Shown here: piece after piece, positions 1 through 9,686 of the stretch
Numbering within the stretch: position 1 is the first letter of the stretch
How the letters are laid out: each line of letters starts with the position of its first letter
Origin: Hyphomicrobiales bacterium
GTDB taxonomy: Bacteria; Pseudomonadota; Alphaproteobacteria; Rhizobiales; Rhizobiaceae
Direction: 5' to 3'
DNA: 64,000 nt
NCBI GenBank assembly: GCA_003963455.1
Contig: RXJA01000163.1
Location: forward strand, 19,139 to 83,138
Program-made: the position numbers and the translations under genes
The notes under the pieces: generated by a model
The model's input: only the letters and a program-made list of their open reading frames with translations
Database searches by the model: none
What the model was told of the DNA's origin: nothing

Positions 1-675
1 GAAGTCGAAGTGGCATATCGTGGCCCGCTGGGTGCGCGAGCCCCAGGCGACGGCGGCCACATAGCCGCTCTCCACTTGCAACTCATGGAGCACAACGGCG
101 GCATTGCATCCCGCGGGCGGTGACCGCACAAAAACACCGCTCTTGTCATCCAGGCCGATCTCAAGTCCGGTTCCATACAGGCCCACGCCAGCCGCCTTGA
201 GTATGGCTTCGCGGCACGTCCAGAAGCGGAAGAACATCATGCGGCGTTCGTCCGCCGCCAGCGTTGCGAGATGGTCTATCTCGCCTGGCGAGAACAAAGT
301 GCGGGCGATAGACCTCTCATCAAGGCCGGAAGTTACGTGTTGTATGTCGATTCCGATCTCGCGGTCGTCGGCCACGGCCAGCAAGGCAAGCGTCCCTGAA
401 TGGGAAAGGTTGAACGCAAGCGAACTTCCGTGAAGAACAGGCTTGCCGTTGGCAGTCTCCCCCAAATCGAGCTCTCCGGACCCCTGTCCGGTGTAAAGCG
501 ACAGCACCGTGCGCAAGGCGGTATGGGCCGCAACAAAACGCCGCTGATCATGCTCGAAGACAAAACGGGCGGCCCTGGCGACTTCGCCCTCGCTCAGTGT
601 ATCGATGCCTGCTTGTGATGCGGCTGCGTCCAGCGCTATCCGCCAGACGTGCACGTTCGAGCCGAGCGCATGCAT
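1..675 (-). CDS. 4'-phosphopantetheinyl transferase, Sfp/HetI type (partial, C-terminus beyond window edge)
   Basis: Not in ORF track (runs off edge). Manual reverse translation gives MHALGSNVHVWRIALDAAASQAGIDTLSEGEVARAARF...FNLSHSG...REIGIDIQ...FFRFWTCREAILKAAGVGL; the FNLSHSG, GIDI and W(T)xxEAxxKAxGxGL motifs are typical of Sfp-type PPTases. Confidence 0.85.
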   Translation of the reverse strand, partial: MHALGSNVHVWRIALDAAASQAGIDTLSEGEVARAARFVFEHDQRRFVAAHTALRTVLSLYTGQGSGELDLGETANGKPVLHGSSLAFNLSHSGTLALLAVADDREIGIDIQHVTSGLDERSIARTLFSPGEIDHLATLAADERRMMFFRFWTCREAILKAAGVGLYGTGLEIGLDDKSGVFVRSPPAGCNAAVVLHELQVESGYVAAVAWGSRTQRATICHFDF

Positions 676-873
676 TGCCTGCTGCAAGCCAACCTCTCAT
701 GCAATAAGGTAGCCACCGCAAATGGCGGGCTCATGCCCTCGAATACACCTGCGCCAAGAACGATATCGAACATCGAGCCACAAAGCCAAAGCATCCTTCC
801 GACGGAATTCATACGTGGGCCTTACTGGGCGATCCCGACACCGTCATGTCTCGTCAAATTGTTCCCAAAGCCG

Positions 874-890
874 AATTCGATATTCGAATT
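874..890. repeat. Perfect 7-bp-arm inverted repeat AATTCGA-TAT-TCGAATT in an otherwise non-coding stretch
   Basis: Read directly in sequence; lies between the PPTase gene and the amidotransferase gene. Confidence 0.5.
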
Positions 891-1182
891 TCTACCGAGG
901 CGCATGCCGTTCGGCCTAGGACGCGACCCAGAAAGTTCGCAAGGCTTTAACTTGCTGTCATGGCGCACGCCGACGATAGCAAAGAGCGCCTCCTCAATAG
1001 TTGGTGTTGCGATGTAGCGGTCTCCCGCTACCATATCAAACCCAAGGGCAGTCCTAAGGACGAGCGAGCCCAAAGCGATCCGGTTCGCGCTTCCCAATCA
1101 TCACGACGACTCGCCTCTAGATCGCAAAATGACCCCGACCGTTCGTTCCGTGTCGCGGCGGCACTGTTCAAAGCGGTGAGGG

Positions 1183-1941
1183 TCAGGCGCCCGATACCCA
1201 GCGGATGATGTTTGCCATCAGGCGGCCGTAAGGCGGCCAGGTCAGGAACTCCTGCGACAGCCAGTGCGGACCGATGTCGGTCGTCCAGGCGGCGGTACGA
1301 CCCTTGCCGTGCTCGCGCACCGAAAGCAGAGGCCAGTCGGCGCCGCGATAGTGACAGGAGGCGAGCAGTCGGGAGGAGCCGTCTCGGCGGAAGTCGGTCT
1401 TGTTCATGCCGAGGATCGGCGGCAGCGGTCCCTCTATGCCGGCAAGAACCGGATGCGAAGCCTGCAGGATCGAGGCCTCCAAGCCCTGCGGCACTTCCAG
1501 CCCGTCGCTGAACGGCAGGCAGCGCACCGGCAGAACGTCCTCCACCGGCGTGTCGTGGAAGCGCGCGGTGCCAAACATCCCCTGGAAGCCCATATAGCCG
1601 CCCGCCAGCATCAGTCCGCCGCCGGCCTCGACATAGGCTTTAATCACGTCAAGCCGGTTGACGCCGACGCGGCCCGCGCGCGCCTCAGGCGTGACCAGCA
1701 GGCTCAGCGCGCCGACATCGGAGATCACCACCGCGTTGTAGGGCGTAAGCTTTTCGAGGTCATAGGGAAATTCGGCCGTGCAGCGCTCGCCGCCGATCTG
1801 GGTGACCGAGATGCCTTCGGCGGCCAGCGCCGCGTTGAAGGCGGCCGCGCCGTTGACATACGCGGCGCTCGTCAGCACCTCGGCGCCGGAAGCCACCGAT
1901 GTCGTGGCCGAAAAGGTTTCGCCCGCAAGTAGGATTCTCAT
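1183..1941 (-). CDS. Glutamine amidotransferase-like (class I GATase fold, ThuA/DUF1355-like) protein
   Basis: 252 aa; MRILLAGETFSATTSV...YVEAGGGLMLAGGYMGFQG...; downstream of the sugar ABC operon on the same strand. Confidence 0.7.
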   Translation of the reverse strand: MRILLAGETFSATTSVASGAEVLTSAAYVNGAAAFNAALAAEGISVTQIGGERCTAEFPYDLEKLTPYNAVVISDVGALSLLVTPEARAGRVGVNRLDVIKAYVEAGGGLMLAGGYMGFQGMFGTARFHDTPVEDVLPVRCLPFSDGLEVPQGLEASILQASHPVLAGIEGPLPPILGMNKTDFRRDGSSRLLASCHYRGADWPLLSVREHGKGRTAAWTTDIGPHWLSQEFLTWPPYGRLMANIIRWVSGA

Positions 1942-1970
1942 CGCGTCGCCCTCGCGCGCTTGTTCGGAGA

Positions 1971-2003
1971 TAAAAAGCGGGCGCCGGTCACAGCCGGCGC
2001 CCG
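1971..2003 (-). terminator. Rho-independent terminator of the sugar ABC operon
   Basis: Minus strand GGGCGCCGGCTGTGACCGGCGCCCGCTTTTT: GC-rich hairpin followed by a T-run, directly after the substrate-binding protein stop. Confidence 0.8.
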
Positions 2004-2019
2004 TCGACCCTTGGGAGGC

Positions 2020-3021
2020 TTAGAACTTGAACTCGGCAAGATTCTCCGGTGTCACGATCTTGGCCGGGCCGAGCACCAGCTCGCCACCGGCGCCGATCGT
2101 GTATTCACCCAGACGGCCGGCCTTGAACTTCTCGCCTTCCTTGCCGGTGATTTTGCATTGCGCCAGAGCCTGGGCGGTCTGGTAGGTCAGGTAGCCGAGA
2201 TCGGAGACATTCCACCAGATGTCCTGGGCGGATCCATCCTTGATGTATTTCGAAATCAGCGTGGCAGGCGCGAGGCCCGTCAGCTTGACCTTGCCCATCA
2301 GGCCGGCTTCCTCCAGCGCGCGCGCCGCGGCCGGCAGGCCGATGCCGGCCGGCACGATGATCGCCTTCAGGTCGGGGAAGGCCTGGACCAGCGCCAGCGC
2401 CTGCTGCTGGTTGACCTGCTCGCTTTCCTCGCCATAGGCGACCTGAACCAGCTTCATCTTCGAAAATTTCGGCTCCGCCGCCATCTTCTTCTTCATGAAG
2501 TCGATCCAGGCGTTCTGGTTGGTGGCCGTCGGTGTCGACGACAGGATGGCGAAATCGCCCTCGCCGCTCATCAGATTGTAGGCGCTTTCCAGCATCATCT
2601 CTGCCAGGCTGTCGCCCTTGGCCTGGTTGACGAAGACCGAGCGGGCGTCGCCGGCGACGTCGGAATCGTAGGACACCACCTTCACGCCCTGCTGTGCCGC
2701 GCGCTTCAGCGCCGGCGCGACGGCATTGGCGTCATTGGCCGAGATCGCGATGACACCGACCTTCTGCGTCACAAGGCTGTTGATGAAATCGATCTGCGCA
2801 TCCGCCGTGGCCTGCGACGGCGCGACCTGGATGGCTTTGCCGCCGATTTCCTTGGCGGCTTCTTCGGCGCCCTGCTGGGCGACCTTGAAATAGGGGTCGG
2901 TGTCGAGCTTGGGCAGGAAGCCGACGGTCACCGGCTCCTTGGCGCATTCGTCAGCGAAGGCCAGCGAAGCAGGGGCAAGCAGAACCGAGGTTGCGAGCAG
3001 GGCTAGTCGAAACGCTTTCAT
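2020..3021 (-). CDS. Sugar ABC transporter substrate-binding protein (periplasmic binding protein, RbsB/RhaS-like)
   Basis: 333 aa with signal peptide MKAFRLALLATSVLLAPASLAFA and VGFLPKLDTDPYFKVAQQGAEEAAKEIGG. Confidence 0.9.
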   Translation of the reverse strand: MKAFRLALLATSVLLAPASLAFADECAKEPVTVGFLPKLDTDPYFKVAQQGAEEAAKEIGGKAIQVAPSQATADAQIDFINSLVTQKVGVIAISANDANAVAPALKRAAQQGVKVVSYDSDVAGDARSVFVNQAKGDSLAEMMLESAYNLMSGEGDFAILSSTPTATNQNAWIDFMKKKMAAEPKFSKMKLVQVAYGEESEQVNQQQALALVQAFPDLKAIIVPAGIGLPAAARALEEAGLMGKVKLTGLAPATLISKYIKDGSAQDIWWNVSDLGYLTYQTAQALAQCKITGKEGEKFKAGRLGEYTIGAGGELVLGPAKIVTPENLAEFKF

Positions 3022-3067
3022 TGTTTACTCCTCCATCAGACTCCGGGCTTCGAGAAGGGGCCCGAGA

Positions 3068-4057
3068 TCACCCCTTGGTCTCGCGCATGGCGCGCGATCT
3101 TGAGAGACGCTCCTCCAGGGAGCGCCAGTAATTGCCGATGAGCAGCGAGCCGATCAGAAGCAGGCCGATGATCATGCCCTGAGCGTCGCCGCCGATCTGG
3201 TTGAGCGCCAGCACGTTGCGGATGATGGCGATCAGCACCAGCGCCAGCATGACACCAGTCAGCTTGCCCTTGCCGCCGAAGACGCTGACGCCGCCGAGCA
3301 GCACGATGGTGATGACGTCGAGCTCCATGCCGAGCGCGTTGTTGGCGCGCGCATTGGCAAGACGCGCCGTGTAGACGATGCCGGCGATCGCCGCGACGAC
3401 GCCCGACACGATGAAGAGCGAAAGCACCATGCGGCGCGTGTTGATGCCGGAATAGCGCGCGACCTCGGGGCTGCCGCCAAGCGCGTAGAGCCGCTTTCCG
3501 GTCGCGGTCTTCTGCAGGACAATCGCGAAGACCGGCGCAAGCAGCAGGAAGGGCACAATGGTCCAGGGGATCTGCGTGCCCGGCAGATTGTTGATGCCGA
3601 AATCGACGATCTCGGGCGGCAGGATGTTGACCGAGCCGGTGCCGAGCAGGATGTAGCCGATGCCACGATAGAGCGCCATCGTGCCCAGCGTCACCACCAG
3701 CGACTGCAGGCCCAGGCGCGACACCAGAAAACCGTTGAAGGCGCCGAGCAATGCTCCGAAGAGCAGCGTCAGCGGGATCGCGGCAAAGGTCGGCATGCCG
3801 GCCTGGACAGCTAGGCCGAAAATCACAGAGGAGAGCGCCAGCGCCGAGGCAATCGACAGGTCGATCTCGCGGCAGATGATGAGCAACGTCATGGGCAGGA
3901 TCAGCAGCGCCTTTTCCGAAGCGCTGGCCGCAAGCTGTGAGAGGTTGAAGCCGGAGACGAAATTCGGCACGAAAATCGCGGCGTAGAGGAAGACGGCGAG
4001 ACAGGCGGCGGCCAGCAGCAGGTCCCAGAAGTCGATCGAGCGGAGGAATTTCGTCAT
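3068..4057 (-). CDS. Sugar ABC transporter permease (RbsC family)
   Basis: Start set at MTKFLRSIDFWDLL; multi-TM, LLIICREIDLSIASALALSS and VSVFGGKGKLTGVMLA motifs of RbsC/BPD_transp_2. Confidence 0.9.
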   Translation of the reverse strand: MTKFLRSIDFWDLLLAAACLAVFLYAAIFVPNFVSGFNLSQLAASASEKALLILPMTLLIICREIDLSIASALALSSVIFGLAVQAGMPTFAAIPLTLLFGALLGAFNGFLVSRLGLQSLVVTLGTMALYRGIGYILLGTGSVNILPPEIVDFGINNLPGTQIPWTIVPFLLLAPVFAIVLQKTATGKRLYALGGSPEVARYSGINTRRMVLSLFIVSGVVAAIAGIVYTARLANARANNALGMELDVITIVLLGGVSVFGGKGKLTGVMLALVLIAIIRNVLALNQIGGDAQGMIIGLLLIGSLLIGNYWRSLEERLSRSRAMRETKG

Positions 4058-6615
4058 CTCATCCTCGCCTGTCTTGCCTGTTCGGCGCGGCGCACGATGA
4101 AAGTGTCGATGCCGATGGCGACGAGGATCACCAGGCCGTAGACGCCCTGCAGCCACAGCGGATCGACGCGCACCAGGGTCAACCCGTTCTTGATGACCAG
4201 CAGCGTGAGCGATCCGAGCACGATGCCGAGCAGTGTGCCGGAGCCGCCGCGGATGGCGACGCCACCGACCACGGCGGAGGCGATCACCGTCAGCTCGAAA
4301 CCGAGCGCGACGCGGGCATCAATGGTGGCGTAGCGCGAGGCCCAGAGCGCGCCGCACAGGCCGCCGAGCAGCCCCGCCAGCCCGAAGGCCATCAGAATGC
4401 GTCGGTCGACCGGAATGCCGATCAGGCGGGCGCCGTCCGGATTGGAGCCGGCGGCAAAAAGCTCGCGGCCCACGGTTGTGCGATAGAGCAGCACATAACC
4501 GGCGCCGAGGACGACGACAGCGATGGCGACGATCAGCGGCACGCCGGCGAGTTTCAGCCCGGTCATGTCGAGCCATCGCTGCGTCACCTCGTCGGCGCTG
4601 ATCTGGTCGCCGGCGGCCCAGATCGAGTTGAAGCCGCGGAAGATCGACATCGAGGCAAGCGTGACGACGATAGCCGGGATTTTTCCCCGAGTGACGACGA
4701 TCCCGTTGATAAGCCCGCAGACGGTGCCGACCACGCAGGCGGTTGCGAGGCCAATGGCGATGTCGAGGCCGGGATAGGCCTGGACCATGCTCGCCGCCAT
4801 ATAGGCAGACAGGCCGATCACCGAGGCGATGGAAAGGTCGATGTTGCGGGTGATCAGCACAAGCATCTGGGCAAGCGCCGCAACCACCAGCAGCGCCGCG
4901 TCCATCGAGACGGCGGTCAGGTTGGCGACGCTGACCATGCGCGGATTGATGATGGTGACGGGAATGGCGACCGCCAGCATCGCGGCAAGCAAGCCGAACT
5001 CACGGCGCCTGAGGATGCTTGCCGGGCCTTCGCTCGCCTCTTCCAACGCGGTCTGTTCCGTCTGCGTCGTCGCGCCGGCTTGCTCTACCGTTCGGGTCGC
5101 TGCCTCGAGCACCTTTTCCTGGGTTGCTTCGCCGTTCGCGAATTCGGCCGTGCGATGGCCCTCGCGCAGCACGACGACGCGGTCGCACATGCCGATGAGC
5201 TCGGGCATTTCGGAAGAGATCAACAGGATCGCCATGCCTTGCGCGGCAAGGTCAGCAATCATGGCATGCACCTCGGCCTTGGTGCCGACGTCGATGCCTT
5301 GTGTCGGTTCGTCGAGGATCAGGACGCGCGGCTCGGTACGCAGCCATTTGGCCAGCACCACCTTCTGCTGGTTGCCGCCGGAAAGCTCCTTCACCGGCTG
5401 GCCATACCCGCGGAAGCGCAACTTCATTCGCTTCAGCCAGTCGGCGACAAGGCCGATAGCGCGGTCGGCACCGTAGAGGCCAAAACGCGACGCCTTGTCC
5501 AGCAGAGGCAGGACGGCGTTATCGAGAACGCCGAAATCCATCACCAGGCTCTGGCCCATGCGGTCTTCCGAGATATAGGCGATACGTGCGTCCATGGCGT
5601 CGCGCGCGGACGTGAAGCGCACCGGCTTGCCGTCGATGAGGATCTGGCCGGCATCCGGCTGGTCTATGCCGAACAGCACGCGCGCGATCTCGGTGCGGCC
5701 GCTGCCGACCAGACCGCCCAAGCCCACCACCTCGCCGGCATTGAGCTTGAGGTCGATATCGGCGAAGGCGCCGGCGCGCGACAGTCCCCTCGCCTCCAGC
5801 ACAAGCGCGCCGGGCTTTTCGCGGCGATCCGGATAGAGATCGCTCACCTCGCGGCCGACCATCATGGAGATCGCCGCGGCGCGGCCGAGTTCGGCCTTCG
5901 GCCGGACGCCGACGAGACGGCCGTCGCGCAGCACCGCGATGCGGTCGGCAATGCGGAAGATCTCGTCCATGCGATGGCCGACGAACATCATTGCCACGCC
6001 GTGCTGTCTGAGATCGGCGACGACGGTGAAAAGCCGCTCCACCTCGCGCTGTGAGAGTGCGGCGGTCGGCTCGTCCATGATCAGCACGCGCGCGTCGAGC
6101 GACAGCGCCCGCGCGATCTCGACCAGCTGCTGTTCGGAGGTGCGCAAGGCACCGAGCCTGGTGTCGGCCGGCACGGCAAGACCGACGGTCGCCAGCACCT
6201 TCTTCGCGCCTGCGAGCATGGCGGCACTGTCGATGCCGCCGAAGCCGCGCGGCATATGACCGAGATAGATATTTTCCGCGACCGACAGGTCGGGAAACAG
6301 GCCGGGATGCTGGTGCATGACCGCGATGCCGGCGGCTTGAGCGTCGTGCGGGGAACGGAAGGCGGCGGGTTTGCCGTCGACCTCGACATGGCCCTCCGTC
6401 GGCGTATGCACGCCGGCCAGCAGTTTCACGCAGGTGCTCTTGCCGGCGCCGTTCTCGCCGAGCAGCGCCAGCACCTCGCCCGAATGCAAGTCGAAGGAAA
6501 CGTCCTTCAGCGCGACGGTGCCGCCGAAGGCCTTGGTGGCGCCGACCAGCGCCACTGGAGCAGCCTTCCCAGGCGCCGTCGCAACGACTTCACCAAGCGC
6601 GCCTTGCTGCAGCAC
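4054..6615 (-). CDS. Sugar ABC transporter ATPase(x2)-permease fusion (RbsA-RbsC-like in one 853 aa chain)
   Basis: Two NBDs (GENGAGKST...; ELSGGNQQKVVLAKWL) followed in the same ORF by an RbsC-type permease (ITRNIDLSIASVIGLSA...VVGGVAIRGGSGTLLG). Confidence 0.9.
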   Translation of the reverse strand: MLQQGALGEVVATAPGKAAPVALVGATKAFGGTVALKDVSFDLHSGEVLALLGENGAGKSTCVKLLAGVHTPTEGHVEVDGKPAAFRSPHDAQAAGIAVMHQHPGLFPDLSVAENIYLGHMPRGFGGIDSAAMLAGAKKVLATVGLAVPADTRLGALRTSEQQLVEIARALSLDARVLIMDEPTAALSQREVERLFTVVADLRQHGVAMMFVGHRMDEIFRIADRIAVLRDGRLVGVRPKAELGRAAAISMMVGREVSDLYPDRREKPGALVLEARGLSRAGAFADIDLKLNAGEVVGLGGLVGSGRTEIARVLFGIDQPDAGQILIDGKPVRFTSARDAMDARIAYISEDRMGQSLVMDFGVLDNAVLPLLDKASRFGLYGADRAIGLVADWLKRMKLRFRGYGQPVKELSGGNQQKVVLAKWLRTEPRVLILDEPTQGIDVGTKAEVHAMIADLAAQGMAILLISSEMPELIGMCDRVVVLREGHRTAEFANGEATQEKVLEAATRTVEQAGATTQTEQTALEEASEGPASILRRREFGLLAAMLAVAIPVTIINPRMVSVANLTAVSMDAALLVVAALAQMLVLITRNIDLSIASVIGLSAYMAASMVQAYPGLDIAIGLATACVVGTVCGLINGIVVTRGKIPAIVVTLASMSIFRGFNSIWAAGDQISADEVTQRWLDMTGLKLAGVPLIVAIAVVVLGAGYVLLYRTTVGRELFAAGSNPDGARLIGIPVDRRILMAFGLAGLLGGLCGALWASRYATIDARVALGFELTVIASAVVGGVAIRGGSGTLLGIVLGSLTLLVIKNGLTLVRVDPLWLQGVYGLVILVAIGIDTFIVRRAEQARQARMR

Positions 6616-6777
6616 GTTTCCTCCCTGGTCGTAGTTATTTTTTCAGTTTGCTATATTAAATGCCCCCAGGCCGCAACCGGAAAATTGACTTACTGGCGCG
6701 CAACGCGCAGTGTCGCGCCACGCTTCGACGCGATCCGGCGGCTTCACGGCCGCGATTGCAAATAGAGCCGGCCGTAC

Positions 6778-8055
6778 TTGCGGCAAGACCTGGGAGATGG
6801 CAATTTGTCCGGAAAAGGCAGCAATTCGGTCAAGGTGCGGCATTACAATGAACGTTTCGTGCTCGATGCCATCCGCCGCCTGAAGGAGGCGTCCAAGTCA
6901 GATCTGGCGCGTGCCGCCCATCTCACGCCGGCCGCCGTCGCGGATATCGTTGACGGGCTCGAGTCGGCCGGTTTCGTAAAGCAAGTGGGAAAAAGGTTCG
7001 GTCAACGCGGATCGCCTTCGATCCTCTACCGGCTGGCCCCGGAGCGCATCTACAGCGTCGGTATCAAGATCGGCCGGCGCGCGCTGGAGGCAGTGCTTGT
7101 CGACTTCGCCGGCGAGGTGCGGGCACGCGCCTCGCACGAATACCGCTATCCGGACCCGGACCTGGTGCGCAAGGCCGGCAACACTTCGCTTGCCAACTTC
7201 GAGGCGCTGGTTGACGGCCTCGACGATGCCTCGATTGTCGGTGTCGGCATCGCCTCGCCCTATTTCCTCGGCGGCTGGAGCGAGGAGCTGGGCTTCCCTG
7301 ACGACCTCGGCGATCGTTGGGAGGCGATCGACCTGATGACATTCTTCGCGACGCCGGCGAAGACGCCGGTGTTCATCGAGAACGACGCCACCTCGGCGGC
7401 ATTGGCCGAGCTGGTGCAGGGCGCCGGCGCGCGCTTCCACGATTTCATGCATATCTCGATCGACACATTCGTCGGCGGCGGCCTGGTGCAGGGCGGCAAG
7501 GTGCATACCGGCCCGCACGGCAACAGCGCCGCGCTCGGCCCGTTGCCGGTCTCACCGTCAAGCCTGGATTCGGTTGCGGCCAAGCCCGCGCGCTATCAGA
7601 GCCTGCTGCACCGCGCCTCGATCTATGTGCTGGCCAATCACCTGAAGTCTCGCGGCATCGAGATCGTTCGGGTACGGGAGCTCGACCCCATGCCGCCGGG
7701 GGCGCGCGAACCACTGTTCGAATGGATCGAGGACTGCGCCAACGCGCTGGTCGAGGCGATCATCGCCATCACCTCGGTCATCGACATTGAAGCTATCGTG
7801 CTGGACTCGATCCTGCCGCGCTCGATCCATCTTGAACTGCTGGCGAAGGTGCAAAACCAGTTCAACCGCGTCAGCGCCATCGGCATTGTCGCGCCCGAAA
7901 TCGTGCCTGGACAGTTCGGCCCTGAGGCCTCGCCGCTCGGCGCGGCCATGCTGCCCTTCTCAGCCTTGCTTGCGCCTGACAGCAGCGTGCTGATGATCGG
8001 CAAGGACAGGACGAAGCTCTTGGGCAGCCTTTCAGCTCTGGCTGGTCAGAGTTGA
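6778..8055 (+). CDS. ROK family transcriptional regulator
   Basis: N-terminal HTH (LKEASKSDLARAAHLTPAAVADIVDGLESAGFV) plus ROK kinase-like domain; divergent from the sugar ABC operon. Start could be slightly downstream. Confidence 0.85.
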   Translation: MRQDLGDGNLSGKGSNSVKVRHYNERFVLDAIRRLKEASKSDLARAAHLTPAAVADIVDGLESAGFVKQVGKRFGQRGSPSILYRLAPERIYSVGIKIGRRALEAVLVDFAGEVRARASHEYRYPDPDLVRKAGNTSLANFEALVDGLDDASIVGVGIASPYFLGGWSEELGFPDDLGDRWEAIDLMTFFATPAKTPVFIENDATSAALAELVQGAGARFHDFMHISIDTFVGGGLVQGGKVHTGPHGNSAALGPLPVSPSSLDSVAAKPARYQSLLHRASIYVLANHLKSRGIEIVRVRELDPMPPGAREPLFEWIEDCANALVEAIIAITSVIDIEAIVLDSILPRSIHLELLAKVQNQFNRVSAIGIVAPEIVPGQFGPEASPLGAAMLPFSALLAPDSSVLMIGKDRTKLLGSLSALAGQS

Positions 8056-8441
8056 CAGCCAGCGGCCGCGACGGTCTTCTTCGGCCTAGCGCCTTGTCCT
8101 AATGTGTAAGGCAAAGCTTGTGATGAGCGGCTTAGATTTTCGGAAGAACAAATCATCGGACATTTGTGGGACGCTGCGGGCGGGATAGCGAGCCGATCGA
8201 GGCGGTGGCTGTCGGCACGCGGCTTCGGCGGTCATCCAACAACGCAAAAACCGCCCCGGGTTAGATCGGGGGGTTATTGATTTGTGATCGAATTGGTTGC
8301 GGGGACCGGCCTCGAAACTGGAAACTTTGCTTGAGAAACTCCGCTCAGCAGTCGAACGCAGTTGTAGAGGCGTTTTGACGCTATCCCTCCCACGCTCGGC
8401 GCCCGACGGCTGAGGCGGCGAACAGCGCCATGTCGGTCGAT

Positions 8442-8780
8442 CTAAACATGAAAGATGTTTGCCTCCGCCAGATCGAGGCCGATGGACACGGCCTGGCCGG
8501 CAACCAGGCTGTCGGCACGGCTGGCCGGGACGCTGCCCACGATCCTCAGGTCGCCGCAGCGGACGCCGACCTCGATGTTGGTGCCCAGGAAGAGCACGTC
8601 TTCGACAATTCCGGACAGCCGGCTTGTCTTGAAATTGTCCTTGTCGGGATAGATCCTGACATTGTCGTAACTCACAGCCACGCACGCCCTGCCGGACCCG
8701 TCGCCGCGTATTTCCGGGAACGTCACCCCGCCAATCGATCCGACATACGCCATGTTGGAGATGAACTCCGCCGGCAGCAT
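8442..8780 (-). pseudogene. Orphan C-terminal TOBE-domain fragment of a PotA/MalK-type ABC ATPase
   Basis: MLPAEFISNMAYVGSIGGVTFPEIRGDGSGRACVAVSYDNVRIYPDKDN...VEDVLFLGTNIEVGVRCGDLRIVGSVP...VSIGLDLAEANIFHV resembles TOBE_2; no NBD upstream. Confidence 0.6.
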
Positions 8781-8805
8781 GCGTGACAGTTGGTCTTGCG
8801 AGCTT

Positions 8806-9054
8806 TTATCGCCCGATCAGCGTCAATCCGAATAAAAGGGCAAGCCATAGGCCGGCTGCCGCGACGGCGAGTTTTGGCAAAGTGCCCCGCAAATGCATGA
8901 ATATGACGGCGATTATGATTGCCTTCGCCACGGCGATCACGAGGTTTAGGGCGACGTTGAATCCACTGAGATCAAGCGTTGACGAAACCACCGTCAGCGC
9001 CAACAAAGCGAGCAGGCCAAGATAGCCGAAGGTGAGTTTGCGCAGTTCGCTCAT
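8806..9054 (-). CDS. Cytochrome c oxidase subunit IV family protein
   Basis: 82 aa, 3 TM, last gene of the oxidase operon; ATGA overlap with COX3. Confidence 0.75.
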   Translation of the reverse strand: MSELRKLTFGYLGLLALLALTVVSSTLDLSGFNVALNLVIAVAKAIIIAVIFMHLRGTLPKLAVAAAGLWLALLFGLTLIGR

Positions 9055-9686
9055 CGGTTGATCAGGTAAAGAACGGGGAACATGAAGACCCAGATGATAT
9101 CGACGAAATGCCAGTAGAGGCCGACGGCCACCACCCGACGCACCCGGTTGGCAGGGCTGGCGGCTCGCCAGAGCGCGACCACGCCGGCGATAACGACGAT
9201 CCCGCCGATCAGGTGCAGCGCGTGCAGCGAGGTCATGGTGAAATAGAGGCCGAAGAAGAATTCGGCATGGGTCGGATCCGGCCCGTCATAACGGAACGGC
9301 AGGCCAAGCAGCGGCGCCAATCCTTCGTGGATTTCCTTGCCGTATTCGGTCCCCTTCACGATCAGGAAGCAAACGCCAAGGGCAGAGGTCGCCACCAGAG
9401 CCCAGACCGTCGCCCGCCAGCGCCTGTGAAGCGCGTACAGATGCGCCAGCGCCATGGTGAAGCTGCTGGTGATCAGCACAGCCGTGTTGAAGGTGCCGAG
9501 CGCCAGAGAAAGGTGCTTCGAGGCCGCGGCGAAGGCTGGGCCGAAATCGATATGTGCGATGAGGAAGACCAGGAAGATCGCACCGAACAACATCGCCTCT
9601 GAGCCGATGAACACCCACATCGCCAAAGTGTCGGCGCGCTGTTCGCGCTGAGGCGTGTCGAAAGCGATGCTCTCGGTGCCGCTCAT
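9051..9686 (-). CDS. ctaE: Cytochrome c oxidase subunit III
   Basis: 211 aa; [32 protein letters not shown]. Confidence 0.9.
   Translation of the reverse strand: MSGTESIAFDTPQREQRADTLAMWVFIGSEAMLFGAIFLVFLIAHIDFGPAFAAASKHLSLALGTFNTAVLITSSFTMALAHLYALHRRWRATVWALVATSALGVCFLIVKGTEYGKEIHEGLAPLLGLPFRYDGPDPTHAEFFFGLYFTMTSLHALHLIGGIVVIAGVVALWRAASPANRVRRVVAVGLYWHFVDIIWVFMFPVLYLINR

Noticed and set aside
1960-3006. 348-aa plus-strand ORF opposite the sugar SBP gene
   Set aside because: Antisense shadow ORF of a high-GC gene; composition (R/G/H/L-rich, no domain) unlike a real protein, while the minus strand is a clear SBP.
5080-6054. 324-aa plus-strand ORF opposite the ABC fusion gene
   Set aside because: Shadow ORF; minus-strand product has unambiguous ABC motifs.
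8248-8276. AACCGCCCCGGGTTAGATCGGGGGGTT hairpin as terminator of the ROK gene
   Set aside because: Imperfect stem, no T-run, and about 200 nt past the stop codon.
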